A stretch of DNA of 64,000 nt from Spirochaetaceae bacterium 4572_59 (GTDB taxonomy: Bacteria > Spirochaetota > Spirochaetia > DSM-2461). The stretch covers positions 124,001-188,000 of the forward strand of contig NBMC01000003.1 in NCBI GenBank assembly GCA_002084805.1, read 5' to 3'. The notes beneath the pieces are model-generated. The model ran no database searches and was not told the DNA's origin. It saw nothing but the letters and a program-made list of their open reading frames with translations. The position numbers and the translations under genes were made by a program. Below are positions 34,773 through 43,379 of the stretch, piece by piece. Position 1 is the first letter of the stretch; every line of letters starts with the position of its first letter.

Positions 34773-36935
34773 ATGAAATTACGCAGCAAATTTTTATTTA
34801 TTCTAATATTGATTCCAATCATTCTTTTACTTGGCTTCTCGTTTCTGAGCTATAATAATCGACGTAATTTAATGATAGAAGAAGAGTTGAGAGTTCAAGA
34901 GGCGATTGCAAAAAGCACCGCAAATCTTATATCGGGAGAACTGAACAAATACAGCCAGATACTGATAAATATGTCCCGTTTACACAGTGTCAGAACAATA
35001 GTGAAGACAGCTGTAGATTCTCTTGATCGGAAGGATTATACCGATTTGGAATCTTTTGACAGTTTAACACAGGATCTCCAGTCTTTTATGATTGAAGGGC
35101 TTGTAGATCGCATATCCATGGGATCCGCTCTTGCTCCGGCTGTTCTGGCAGATAAATGGAGAAAAATGCCCTCTGATTTTGATGTACGGACAAAAAACTG
35201 GTACTCAGAAGCTGTAGCCCGTCGTGATTTCGTTCTGATAGAACCACTGATAAGCAATACGGATGGAACTGTTATAACACAGGCTTCTTATCCTATTATT
35301 GAGGATGGAAAAATACTCGGTGCGGTGGCTCTTCATATCGACACAGAAAATTTCCGCTCCCGCATCCGATCATTTGAAAAGGAAACAGGATTTGGTATAA
35401 CTGTGTTTACCCGGCAGGGAACAATTATTTACCACACGAAAAAGTCCGAAGAGAAAATGTCTACATCGATTTTCACCATAGAAGATTACTATAACAACAC
35501 CGTGGAAAATCCTGAAAATTTCCTGAATAAAATAAAAAATATTGAAGAGAATCCCACAGGAAATGTTGATATGAATGTAAAAGGGGGGAGAGGAAACAAC
35601 AGATTGTTAAGTTACAGACAAATAGCGGGGACTCCCTGGATTATTGCAATTTCGTCTTCCAAAAATGCACTTGCCAAAAGTGCTGCTGCTAAAACTTTAC
35701 CTTCGGTAATTCTCAGTTTTGTCGCAATGATGGTTCTTCTCGGTTCTATATATATTTTACTGAATTATTCAGTTCTCCGGCATATTAAAAAAACGTCCTC
35801 CGCTATCAGTGATATTTCTGAGGGAGAAGGTGATTTAACAGTCAAACTGGATATAAAGACAAAGGATGAAATCGGAGAACTCGCTTTATATTTCAATTCG
35901 TTTGTTGCAAAGCTCAGAAAGCTTATTCTGGATATTCAGTCTTCTGCCAATAACAGCGATAGAATCAAGGATGAACTTTCAGCTTCAGCAGAGGAGACCT
36001 CGGCAGCAATCAAAAATATAAAGAGAAATACCTCCTCTCTATTACAGGAAACAGAACGGATGAATCTGAATATAACGGAGAATGTTGCATCCACTGAACA
36101 GATTACGGCCAATATTAACAGTATTGACAATCAGATTTCAGAACAGGCCACTATGATGGAGAGGTCCATATCCTCCATTACAGAAATGATTGGTTCTCTC
36201 GAAAATGTCTACAATATCACTGTAAAAAAAGAAGAGTCTGTTCACCAGCTGGTTTCTATTACAAGTGAAGGGTTTAAAACGCTGACGGCAATGGCTGATG
36301 GATTTAAAACAGATGTTGTTGATAAAATAACAGGTATCTCCGAAATGGCCAGTACCATACAAAAAATAGCGTCCCAGACGAATCTGTTGTCCATGAATGC
36401 AGCAATAGAAGCTGCCCATGCCGGTGATTCTGGAAAGGGTTTTGCAGTTGTTGCAGATGAAATCAGAAAACTGGCAGATACTTCTTCAAAAAGTTCTGCC
36501 AATATAACAAAGATAATCAAAGAAATCTCTGCAGGGGTGTCTGAAACTGATTTAAAAACAAAGAAATCCGCAGAGGCTTTCAATGCGATAAATACAGAAA
36601 TTGAGCAGACAAGGCAGGCATTTGATGAAATTTCGTCCAGTACCCGTGAACTATCTGTCAATGGTAAACAGATTCTGGAAGCAATGAACATTCTGAAAAA
36701 TGCAACAACAAGTATTGAAGGAGCATCTAAAGAGGTTAGTTCCGGAGCAGAACTGGTTGTTCGCTCACAACTGAATCTGAAAGACAGCTCAGACCATGTC
36801 ACCAGGGGAATGACGGAGATCAGTAATGGTGCGGAAGAAATTGTTTTGACTTCGAATGAGATTGTTAAAATATCTACTGAGTTAAAGGAAATTGTTGCAC
36901 TGTTAATAGAGAGTACAGAAAAATTTAAAACCTGA
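34773..36935 (+). CDS. Methyl-accepting chemotaxis protein with Cache sensor
   Basis: About 720 residues. The start is MKLRSKFLFILILIPIILLL, set by a GAGGAG ribosome site 6 bases before the ATG at 34773; the ORF track's earlier start is not supported. Membrane segment 1 is at residues 7-27, then a dCache_1-type extracellular sensor (WYSEAVARRDFVLIEPLISN; TQASYPIIEDGKILGAVALH), membrane segment 2 near 300-325, HAMP, and the signalling domain with the conserved tip [20 protein letters not shown]. dCache sensors of this kind often bind amino acids or small organic ligands; the ligand here is unknown. Confidence 0.93.
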   Translation: MKLRSKFLFILILIPIILLLGFSFLSYNNRRNLMIEEELRVQEAIAKSTANLISGELNKYSQILINMSRLHSVRTIVKTAVDSLDRKDYTDLESFDSLTQDLQSFMIEGLVDRISMGSALAPAVLADKWRKMPSDFDVRTKNWYSEAVARRDFVLIEPLISNTDGTVITQASYPIIEDGKILGAVALHIDTENFRSRIRSFEKETGFGITVFTRQGTIIYHTKKSEEKMSTSIFTIEDYYNNTVENPENFLNKIKNIEENPTGNVDMNVKGGRGNNRLLSYRQIAGTPWIIAISSSKNALAKSAAAKTLPSVILSFVAMMVLLGSIYILLNYSVLRHIKKTSSAISDISEGEGDLTVKLDIKTKDEIGELALYFNSFVAKLRKLILDIQSSANNSDRIKDELSASAEETSAAIKNIKRNTSSLLQETERMNLNITENVASTEQITANINSIDNQISEQATMMERSISSITEMIGSLENVYNITVKKEESVHQLVSITSEGFKTLTAMADGFKTDVVDKITGISEMASTIQKIASQTNLLSMNAAIEAAHAGDSGKGFAVVADEIRKLADTSSKSSANITKIIKEISAGVSETDLKTKKSAEAFNAINTEIEQTRQAFDEISSSTRELSVNGKQILEAMNILKNATTSIEGASKEVSSGAELVVRSQLNLKDSSDHVTRGMTEISNGAEEIVLTSNEIVKISTELKEIVALLIESTEKFKT

Positions 36936-36955
36936 CATCAGAATAGGATGGACCC

Positions 36956-37732
36956 ATGACATTTGAACCAACCCTTATTAAACTGCTTTTCCTGACAGTC
37001 TGTGCCATGGTTGCAGGGTTTATTGACTCTATCGCGGGGGGAGGTGGACTGATTACCGTACCGGCCCTACTGGCAGTGGGCATACCGCCCCACATGGCTT
37101 TAGGGACCAACAAACTACAGTCCACTTTCGGTTCCGGAACAGCGGCTCTCCGTTACAGCGGATCAGGCCTGCTTAAAAAGGATAAACTGGGGATCGGAGT
37201 CCTATTCACCCTTATAGGAGCGGCCCTGGGAACCTGGCTGATTCAGCTAGTACCGGCGGACTTTCTCAATAAACTGATCCCCTTAATCATGCTTGTCATG
37301 TTTTTTTACACCCTATTTTATCCGGACCTTGGAAAAAAGGAGCAGCACTCTCGGATTTCCAAGGGACTCTTCTATGTATTGGCGGGGCTGGCACTCGGTT
37401 TTTACGATGGGTTCTTCGGTCCCGGAACCGGTTCGTTCTGGACAATAACTCTTGTCACAATGGTTGGACTTGATTTGAAATCGGCCACAGCCAATACAAA
37501 GGTAGTCAATTTCACCAGTAATATTGTCTCTCTCACTGTTTTTCTGCTGGGGGGAAAGGTCATATTTATAGCTGGTATTATGATGGCATTAGGTCAGATT
37601 TGCGGGGCATGGATTGGCTCTCATCTTGTTATCAGAAAGGGAACAAAATTCGTTAGAGTCTTCTTTTTACTGGTGGTAGCCCTTACTATAATACGAATGT
37701 TATGGATTGAATTTCTTTCAGGACTGTTCTAA
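36956..37732 (+). CDS. TauE/SafE (TSUP) family permease
   Basis: A 258-residue membrane protein with about eight helices, of the TSUP family that moves sulfonates, sulfite or other organic anions. The family signatures are AGFIDSIAGGGGLITVPALL near the start, ALGTNKLQSTFGSGTAALRY and the repeat-half equivalents YDGFFGPGTGSFWTI and ANTKVVNFTSNIVSL. It follows the chemoreceptor gene after 20 bases with an AGGATGG ribosome site. No nearby gene tells the substrate. Confidence 0.88.
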   Translation: MTFEPTLIKLLFLTVCAMVAGFIDSIAGGGGLITVPALLAVGIPPHMALGTNKLQSTFGSGTAALRYSGSGLLKKDKLGIGVLFTLIGAALGTWLIQLVPADFLNKLIPLIMLVMFFYTLFYPDLGKKEQHSRISKGLFYVLAGLALGFYDGFFGPGTGSFWTITLVTMVGLDLKSATANTKVVNFTSNIVSLTVFLLGGKVIFIAGIMMALGQICGAWIGSHLVIRKGTKFVRVFFLLVVALTIIRMLWIEFLSGLF

Positions 37733-37827
37733 ACAGCCTGTTTAACAGGAAATCCTTCTTTCAGAAACTCTCTGGATTTTTCCAGTTTACACATATTCAA
37801 ACGGGGCATACAATTTTTTTAACAGGG

Positions 37828-37850
37828 ACCGGATCCTCCGGTTCTACAAT
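37828..37850 (+). promoter_or_regulatory. Palindrome and -10 box upstream of the GH4 gene
   Basis: ACCGGATCCTCCGGT is a 6-bp inverted repeat with a 3-base spacer. It ends 2 bases before a TACAAT box, which lies 19 bases upstream of the GH4 glycosidase ATG. It sits where an operator between -35 and -10 would lie, but no matching -35 is clear and the binding protein is unknown. Confidence 0.35.
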
Positions 37851-37869
37851 AAAATAAAAGAGGTGCATT

Positions 37870-39273
37870 ATGACAGAAATTGTTATTATCGGAGCGGGTA
37901 GTCTGGTTTTTTCAAGCCGCCTTACGGCAGATATTCTCAGCTATTCTGAACTGGCTGATTCCCATTTCCGCCTGGTCGATACAGATCCACTCAGACTGGA
38001 ATTTGCTGAAAAAATTGTTAACAGGATTTTCAAAGAAGGAAAATATCCGAATGCTTCTGTCAGCACTTATACAGACAGAAGGGAAGCCCTGAAGGGGGCC
38101 GATTATGTTATCATAAGCATCCTGATCGGCGGTTTTGAAGCCATACAAAAGGAGATTGATATCCCCCTGAAATACGGTATCAATCAGTGCATAGGCGATA
38201 CCCTCACACCCGGTGGTATTATGAGGTGCCTCCGGACCCTTCCGGTACTGCAGGAAATAGTTGATCACATTCTGGAATACTGCCCTGAAGCTATGGTTAT
38301 CAACTACACAAATCCCATGGGAATGCTCAGCAAGGGTATTATAGAACACGCACCCGGTCTGAAATATGTGGGACTCTGCCACTCTGTTCAGCATACGGCT
38401 GAAGAGTGGGCTGGAAGACTGGAAATTCCCCTCGAAGAGATCAATTTTGTCTGTTCCGGCATCAACCACGAAGCCTGGTATACAAAATTTGAACATAAGG
38501 GTAAGGATCTTCTTCCCCGAATCCGGAAACTGGCTGAAAAACCGGAAATCTGGTACGGCGATAGCGCCAGAATGGAGTATGTCAAACACCTGGGTTTCCC
38601 CGTAACCGAGTCGAGCGGACATGTTTCAGAATACAATCCCTGGTTCCGTAAGAATGAAGAGATGGTTAAACGTTACTGCCATGAAGAGTTTTCAGAATGG
38701 AACGGTGGCTTTGGATTTATCAAAGAACTTTATGACAGGCCGGACTGGCAGGATCAGATGAAAAAAATGGCAGTCTGGGAGGATCCCATTGATCTTGAAC
38801 GAAGTGTCGAGTACGGCTCACAGATCATTCATGCCATGGAAACCGGGGAAACAAGCATTATCTATGGAAATGTGATAAACCACGGATGCATCGAAAATCT
38901 CCCTCAGGATGCGGTGGTGGAAGTCCCCTGTGTGGTAGATAAAAACGGACTGAAACCGGTTTATACGGGAAAGTTGCCTCCCCATCTGGCTGCCCTGAAT
39001 ACCACTCAGCTTCTGGTACAGGATCTGGCTGTCAAAGCAACTCAGCAGGCTGATCCTGAAATGGTTTTCCAGGCCATGGCCATGGATCCCCTGACCGCCA
39101 TGAGCTGTACCCTGGATCAGATCCGTGCCATGACCCGGGAACTGATGGAAGCTCATAAGGAATGGATCCCTGTAATGAAGGGAAAGATCCCTGCAGATAA
39201 ACCATTAATTTATAGGGAAAAACCCGTTGGCCCGGTAGAAAAACATCTGGATCCAGCCAAAGCCAATCAGTAA
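37870..39273 (+). CDS. Glycoside hydrolase family 4 (alpha-galactosidase/alpha-glucosidase type)
   Basis: A 467-residue NAD-dependent GH4 enzyme. The N-terminal dinucleotide fold starts TEIVIIGAGSLVFSSRLTAD. INYTNPMG, the metal-ligand cysteine in GLCHSVQHTAEEWA and NHEAWYTKF are GH4 hallmarks, with the metal histidine and the catalytic residues of the C-terminal half also in place. GH4 enzymes act by a redox-elimination mechanism on alpha- or beta-glycosides. The sequence is of the MelA/AglA type with the CHS motif; alpha-galactosidase is favoured but not proven. A GAGGTG ribosome site precedes the ATG. No transport gene is next to it. Confidence 0.9.
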   Translation: MTEIVIIGAGSLVFSSRLTADILSYSELADSHFRLVDTDPLRLEFAEKIVNRIFKEGKYPNASVSTYTDRREALKGADYVIISILIGGFEAIQKEIDIPLKYGINQCIGDTLTPGGIMRCLRTLPVLQEIVDHILEYCPEAMVINYTNPMGMLSKGIIEHAPGLKYVGLCHSVQHTAEEWAGRLEIPLEEINFVCSGINHEAWYTKFEHKGKDLLPRIRKLAEKPEIWYGDSARMEYVKHLGFPVTESSGHVSEYNPWFRKNEEMVKRYCHEEFSEWNGGFGFIKELYDRPDWQDQMKKMAVWEDPIDLERSVEYGSQIIHAMETGETSIIYGNVINHGCIENLPQDAVVEVPCVVDKNGLKPVYTGKLPPHLAALNTTQLLVQDLAVKATQQADPEMVFQAMAMDPLTAMSCTLDQIRAMTRELMEAHKEWIPVMKGKIPADKPLIYREKPVGPVEKHLDPAKANQ

Positions 39274-39293
39274 ATCCGCCGGGGTTCTTGGAA

Positions 39294-39321
39294 TTGACAG
39301 AGAGGAATTATTGGCTATAGT
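39294..39321 (+). promoter_or_regulatory. Sigma-70-type promoter placed for a leaderless tcdA mRNA
   Basis: TTGACA and TATAGT are 16 bases apart. The spacer between the -10 box and the tcdA ATG is 8 bases (AAAAAACA), with no ribosome site, so transcription would begin at about the start codon. Confidence 0.65.
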
Positions 39322-39329
39322 AAAAAACA

Positions 39330-40094
39330 ATGGAAAGATTTTTACGGATTGACCGACTCATCGGCAAAGACAAGAGAGAAACACTCAGTGATAAAAAGGT
39401 CTGCATTGTGGGAATGGGTGCTGTTGGTGGTTATGCCCTGGAATCCCTGGCACGCAGTGGCGTGGGAAATTTTCTTCTGGTAGACTTTGACAGGATAAAC
39501 CTGACCAATATCAACCGCCAGATTCTGGCTCTGGAATCCACCCTGGGAGTGCTGAAAATAGAGGCCGCCAGACAGAGGATTCTGGATATAAACCCCCACT
39601 GTCATGTGGAACTGTTCCCGGGATTTGCCCATAACGAAACAATGGATGAGATTCTAGGCTATGAGCCCCATGTCCTCATCGATGCCATAGACTCCATGGC
39701 CCCTAAACTGACCCTTCTGGAACAGTGCTGGAAACGGGATATTCCCGTGGTATCCTCCATGGGGGCCGCCCTCAGAACCGATCCTTTCGCCATCCACAAG
39801 GCAGACCTGATGAAAACCCACAGCTGCCCTCTGGCCAAGCAGGTCAGGCGAAAACTGCGTCGCCGGGGAGTGGGAAAAGGGATTACAACCATCTACTCTT
39901 CTGAAGATGTGGTATACGACTACCGGGATCCCTCGGATGAGGATAATCCCCATGGAAATGAGCAGGAACTGGACCGCGGACGGAAACGCCGGGTTCTGGG
40001 CAGCCTGCCTACGGTAACAGCCATGTTTGGTCTGCACATAGGTCATGCGGCCCTGGAAAAACTCCTGGGAGAGGTTGCTGAAAAGCCGGGGTGA
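39330..40094 (+). CDS. tcdA: tRNA threonylcarbamoyladenosine dehydratase
   Basis: A 254-residue E1-like ATP-dependent enzyme (TcdA/CsdL) that cyclises t6A37 to ct6A in tRNAs decoding ANN codons. ATP-binding VCIVGMGAVGGYALESLARS, the conserved FDRINLTNINRQILAL loop and the later RGVGKGITTIYSSE signature are all present. Length and end are typical. It begins 8 bases after a -10 box with no ribosome site. Its 3' end faces pepD. Confidence 0.93.
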   Translation: MERFLRIDRLIGKDKRETLSDKKVCIVGMGAVGGYALESLARSGVGNFLLVDFDRINLTNINRQILALESTLGVLKIEAARQRILDINPHCHVELFPGFAHNETMDEILGYEPHVLIDAIDSMAPKLTLLEQCWKRDIPVVSSMGAALRTDPFAIHKADLMKTHSCPLAKQVRRKLRRRGVGKGITTIYSSEDVVYDYRDPSDEDNPHGNEQELDRGRKRRVLGSLPTVTAMFGLHIGHAALEKLLGEVAEKPG

Positions 40095-40195
40095 ATGAGG
40101 AGGAGCCCTTTTCCCACAAGCTGAGACTGAATCAGTTGCCCTGATCCACAAACCGAAGCTGGTTCACCCGGGCCGCAACCCGGATTCCCAATCAA

Positions 40196-41638
40196 TTATT
40201 TAAATGAGGCCAGCAGAGCCACCAGAAAATCTCTGAAAGGTTCCAGTGACGGAAGGTAGAGTCTCTCTTCAGGCGTATGGGGATGCTTAATGGTCGGCCC
40301 GATGGAGATCATATCCATTCCGGGATACGTATCACCAATCAAACCACATTCCAACCCTGCATGTATAGCTTCTACAATAGGCTCTTTTTTCATCAACTCC
40401 GTATAGATCTCTTTACAGCGCTGCAGCAGAGGAGAGCTCATATCGGGCTGCCAGGAGGGATACTTGTTAACAGTTTCGCACTCCCCCCCTGCCATTGCAG
40501 CCAGATCGGCCATTCTGAGGTTCATATCCTGCAGTTCCGACATAACAGAACTACGCTGACTGGTCAGAAAGTGGGCGGAATCTTTTCGTACTTCCATCCA
40601 GGCCAGATTGCTGGAAGTTTCCACCAGATCTTCAATATCCGATGAGACCTTTTCAACCCCATGAGGAATGAGACGCAGGGTCCGGAGCAGAATGTTACGG
40701 GAAGGATCCGTCAGACAGCTACCCTCCCCCTCTTTTTCATCCTCCAGAACAACTGTAAGACCGGGGTCGGAGCTCTTTAGTTCACTCAACAAAACTTCCC
40801 GCCATTCGGCGACAAGAGTGTGGCAGACAGCAACTTCTGTGGATGCTAAGGCAAACACAGCCTCGGCATCACGACAGATAGCGTTGGAGGCCCCGCTTCC
40901 TCCGGATAAAGAGATAAGTTTCAGTTCTGTTTTTTCACAAAGGGAAGCAAGGATCCGGCCAGCCATTTTCAGGGCATTACCGTGGTTCAGACTTATATCC
41001 ATTCCGGAATGGCCACCCAGAAGGCCTCCGATTGTCAGTTTAAAATAAGCCATTCCGGAAGGAAGTCTCTCTTTCTTCAGGGGAATGGAGAAAATACTGT
41101 CTGCCCCACCGGCACAGCCGATGGTAAAGATTCCTTCATCCTCGGAATCCAGGTTCAGCAGGATCTTTCCCTCGATAAATCCCTCTTCCAGATTATTAGC
41201 TCCAATAAGACCGATCTCTTCATCGGAAGTAAGCAGAATCTCAAGGGGGGGATGTGCCAGGAAGGAATCTGTGGCTATATCCATGGCCAGAGCCAGAGCA
41301 ATACCGTTGTCCGCACCGAGGGTGGTATTATCCCCCCGCATCCAATCGCCTTCCACAAGGCATTTTACGGCATCCTTTGTAAAATCATGATCAGAATCGG
41401 GTGTCTTTTCACAGACCATATCAGAATGCCCCTGCAGGACGACGATGGGAGCCTTTTCATATCCCGCTGATCCGGGAACTTTTATGACAAGATTATCTGT
41501 TCCGTCCCGATGCAGAGAAAATCCCTGATTATGAGCCCAGTCGGTCAGGTAGCGGCAGATGGGTTCTCTATTACCTGATTTCCGTGGAATCCTATTGATT
41601 CCTTCAAAAAATCTTAAAATATTATCTGTTCTACTCAT
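40196..41638 (-). CDS. pepD: Aminoacyl-histidine dipeptidase (PepD family)
   Basis: A 480-residue M20 family dizinc dipeptidase (Xaa-His, carnosinase-like). Metal-binding segments: QGHSDMVCEK, RGDNTTLGADNGIALALAMD, LLTSDEEIGLIGANNL and the glycine-rich GGHSGMDI. It starts with an overlapping TAATG at the end of the lnt gene, so the two are co-translated. It is cytoplasmic and breaks down dipeptides for nitrogen and amino acids. The length is right for PepD. Confidence 0.92.
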   Translation of the reverse strand: MSRTDNILRFFEGINRIPRKSGNREPICRYLTDWAHNQGFSLHRDGTDNLVIKVPGSAGYEKAPIVVLQGHSDMVCEKTPDSDHDFTKDAVKCLVEGDWMRGDNTTLGADNGIALALAMDIATDSFLAHPPLEILLTSDEEIGLIGANNLEEGFIEGKILLNLDSEDEGIFTIGCAGGADSIFSIPLKKERLPSGMAYFKLTIGGLLGGHSGMDISLNHGNALKMAGRILASLCEKTELKLISLSGGSGASNAICRDAEAVFALASTEVAVCHTLVAEWREVLLSELKSSDPGLTVVLEDEKEGEGSCLTDPSRNILLRTLRLIPHGVEKVSSDIEDLVETSSNLAWMEVRKDSAHFLTSQRSSVMSELQDMNLRMADLAAMAGGECETVNKYPSWQPDMSSPLLQRCKEIYTELMKKEPIVEAIHAGLECGLIGDTYPGMDMISIGPTIKHPHTPEERLYLPSLEPFRDFLVALLASFK

Positions 41639-43242
41639 TATTTGCTCCTTTTGGCAAGTATTGTTTTCACAAGAAGGACAAGTCCCATAAGGACTGAAAG
41701 TATCATCACAAAACGGTCAAAGATTAAGGTTGTTCTGGTATAAAAGGTCTCTTTTTCATCATAAACAGGAACATCCACAGTCAGATGGTCCGATGTAAAA
41801 GGTTCCAGCCAATGGGTGATTTTCCCGTTGGGATCAATCAGACAGGTAAATCCTCCATTGGTAGCACGAATCATGGAGCGACGGTTCTCGACACTCCGGA
41901 ATACTGCCATCCCCGCATGTAGTATGGAACAGGCTGGAGCGGGAGACCAGGAGTCATTTGTCACATTTACAAAGACCTGGGCACCTTCCCTTACAAAATT
42001 GCGTGAAAGGTATCCAAAGGTATCTTCAAAACAGATAAGAGGAGCGGCCTTGACCTTTCCCATATCAAACACAGTATATTCATCCCCGTGGAGATAGAAG
42101 GTGGCACCGTTATTCAGAATATACTTGTAAAATCTCGGAAAGATTTTCTCAAAAGGGAAGTGTTCGCTAAAGGGTACCAAGTGGATTTTATGGTAGGTAT
42201 CCACAATATTTTCACCATCAAAGACAAGAACGGCATTATAGGTCTTCCTTTCTCCCGCAACCGCAATAGTCTCATTGTTACCTAAAATATAGGGAACATC
42301 CTGACTTTCAAGGAAGGACTTTAAGTCCTGCACCAGATTAAACTTTTCACGATTGTCTCTGTGGCGGTCATGCCATGTAATACTGGGAACAAAGGCAGTT
42401 TCCGACCAGACCACAACATCGGGGTTCTCCAGAGCGGCATCTTCCGAAATATTTACCAGTTTTTCAAGAGCTTCTTCATACACTTTCAGACCACTGCGCC
42501 AGGCATTGATATTATGCTGGATCAGAGAGCTACGCCATTTTGGGGTATTGCTATAGTCCACTTCAGACATAGCGCTATAGGCAAAACTGCTCAATAATAT
42601 TAGCAGATAAATACATCCCGGAACTGTCAAGAAGGCTGCCTTTTTAAGTTGCGCCAGACCTCCCCCCTCCTCTTTTCTGAAGCTCAGGTAGCGTGCAATC
42701 CAAACTGACGGGAATATCACCAATAGGGATACTCCCAGAACACCGGTCAGATCAGCCACTCCGATCAAACTTGTCAATTTGTACTGGGAGTAACCCAGGA
42801 TTCCGTAGGAGTATCCCAAGAAACCCTGGACTCTGAAAATCTCATAGGCCAGCCAGAAAAGAACCTGTACAAGGTATCCCCAACGGGAAAACACCTTGTC
42901 CGCCCATTTAAATACGGGAAACCAGAACATAAAATACACCCCGTAAATCATGGGAACAACCACAAAGGAGACTGGATTAAACTTGGCCAGCCAGAAATTG
43001 AAAAGAGTATAGGATATATACCCGTATAACAGTCCGTAGACCACACTTTTACCGTATCCTATACGGCGGATCAGCAGGAATACAGGGATAAGACAGAAAT
43101 AGGCGAGGAAACCGAAACCCCAACGGTAGGCAAAGTTTGGAAAGGCCAATGCAAAAAGCAGGGCTCCCGAAAGAAGCAGAGCCAGTTCACTCAACCATGG
43201 AAAACGCTTAAAAAATTGCTGCATAAATGAAAAACTCCTCAT
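41638..43242 (-). CDS. lnt: Apolipoprotein N-acyltransferase
   Basis: A 534-residue inner-membrane enzyme that N-acylates lipoproteins. About six transmembrane helices (RWGFGFLAYFCLIPVFLLIR onward) precede a carbon-nitrogen hydrolase domain with the catalytic triad: Glu in VVWSETAFVPS, Lys in HKIHLVPFSEHFPFE and Cys in APLICFEDTFG. A C-terminal helix follows. The start may be the ATG at 43224 (MQQFFKRFP), which has a GAGGAG site 10 bases upstream, rather than the track's 43242. Lnt fits a bacterium with many lipoproteins. Confidence 0.93.
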   Translation of the reverse strand: MRSFSFMQQFFKRFPWLSELALLLSGALLFALAFPNFAYRWGFGFLAYFCLIPVFLLIRRIGYGKSVVYGLLYGYISYTLFNFWLAKFNPVSFVVVPMIYGVYFMFWFPVFKWADKVFSRWGYLVQVLFWLAYEIFRVQGFLGYSYGILGYSQYKLTSLIGVADLTGVLGVSLLVIFPSVWIARYLSFRKEEGGGLAQLKKAAFLTVPGCIYLLILLSSFAYSAMSEVDYSNTPKWRSSLIQHNINAWRSGLKVYEEALEKLVNISEDAALENPDVVVWSETAFVPSITWHDRHRDNREKFNLVQDLKSFLESQDVPYILGNNETIAVAGERKTYNAVLVFDGENIVDTYHKIHLVPFSEHFPFEKIFPRFYKYILNNGATFYLHGDEYTVFDMGKVKAAPLICFEDTFGYLSRNFVREGAQVFVNVTNDSWSPAPACSILHAGMAVFRSVENRRSMIRATNGGFTCLIDPNGKITHWLEPFTSDHLTVDVPVYDEKETFYTRTTLIFDRFVMILSVLMGLVLLVKTILAKRSK

Positions 43243-43331
43243 GGAAATAGATCCAGATACAGTGTGGATACAAGGAATGATTGTACCTGAATTCCAACTA
43301 TGAGGATAGCCTTTCCTTCCTGAATGCTATT

Positions 43332-43360
43332 TTGCTATATTGTACGAAATTACTTATAAT
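43332..43360 (+). promoter_or_regulatory. Sigma-70-type promoter of polB
   Basis: TTGCTA and TATAAT are separated by 17 bases. The leader from about 43367 to the ATG at 43380 still leaves room for the AGGAGC ribosome site. No SOS-box-like sequence (CTG-N10-CAG) was noticed. Confidence 0.55.
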
Positions 43361-43379
43361 TGGGAAGACAGGAGCTTTA

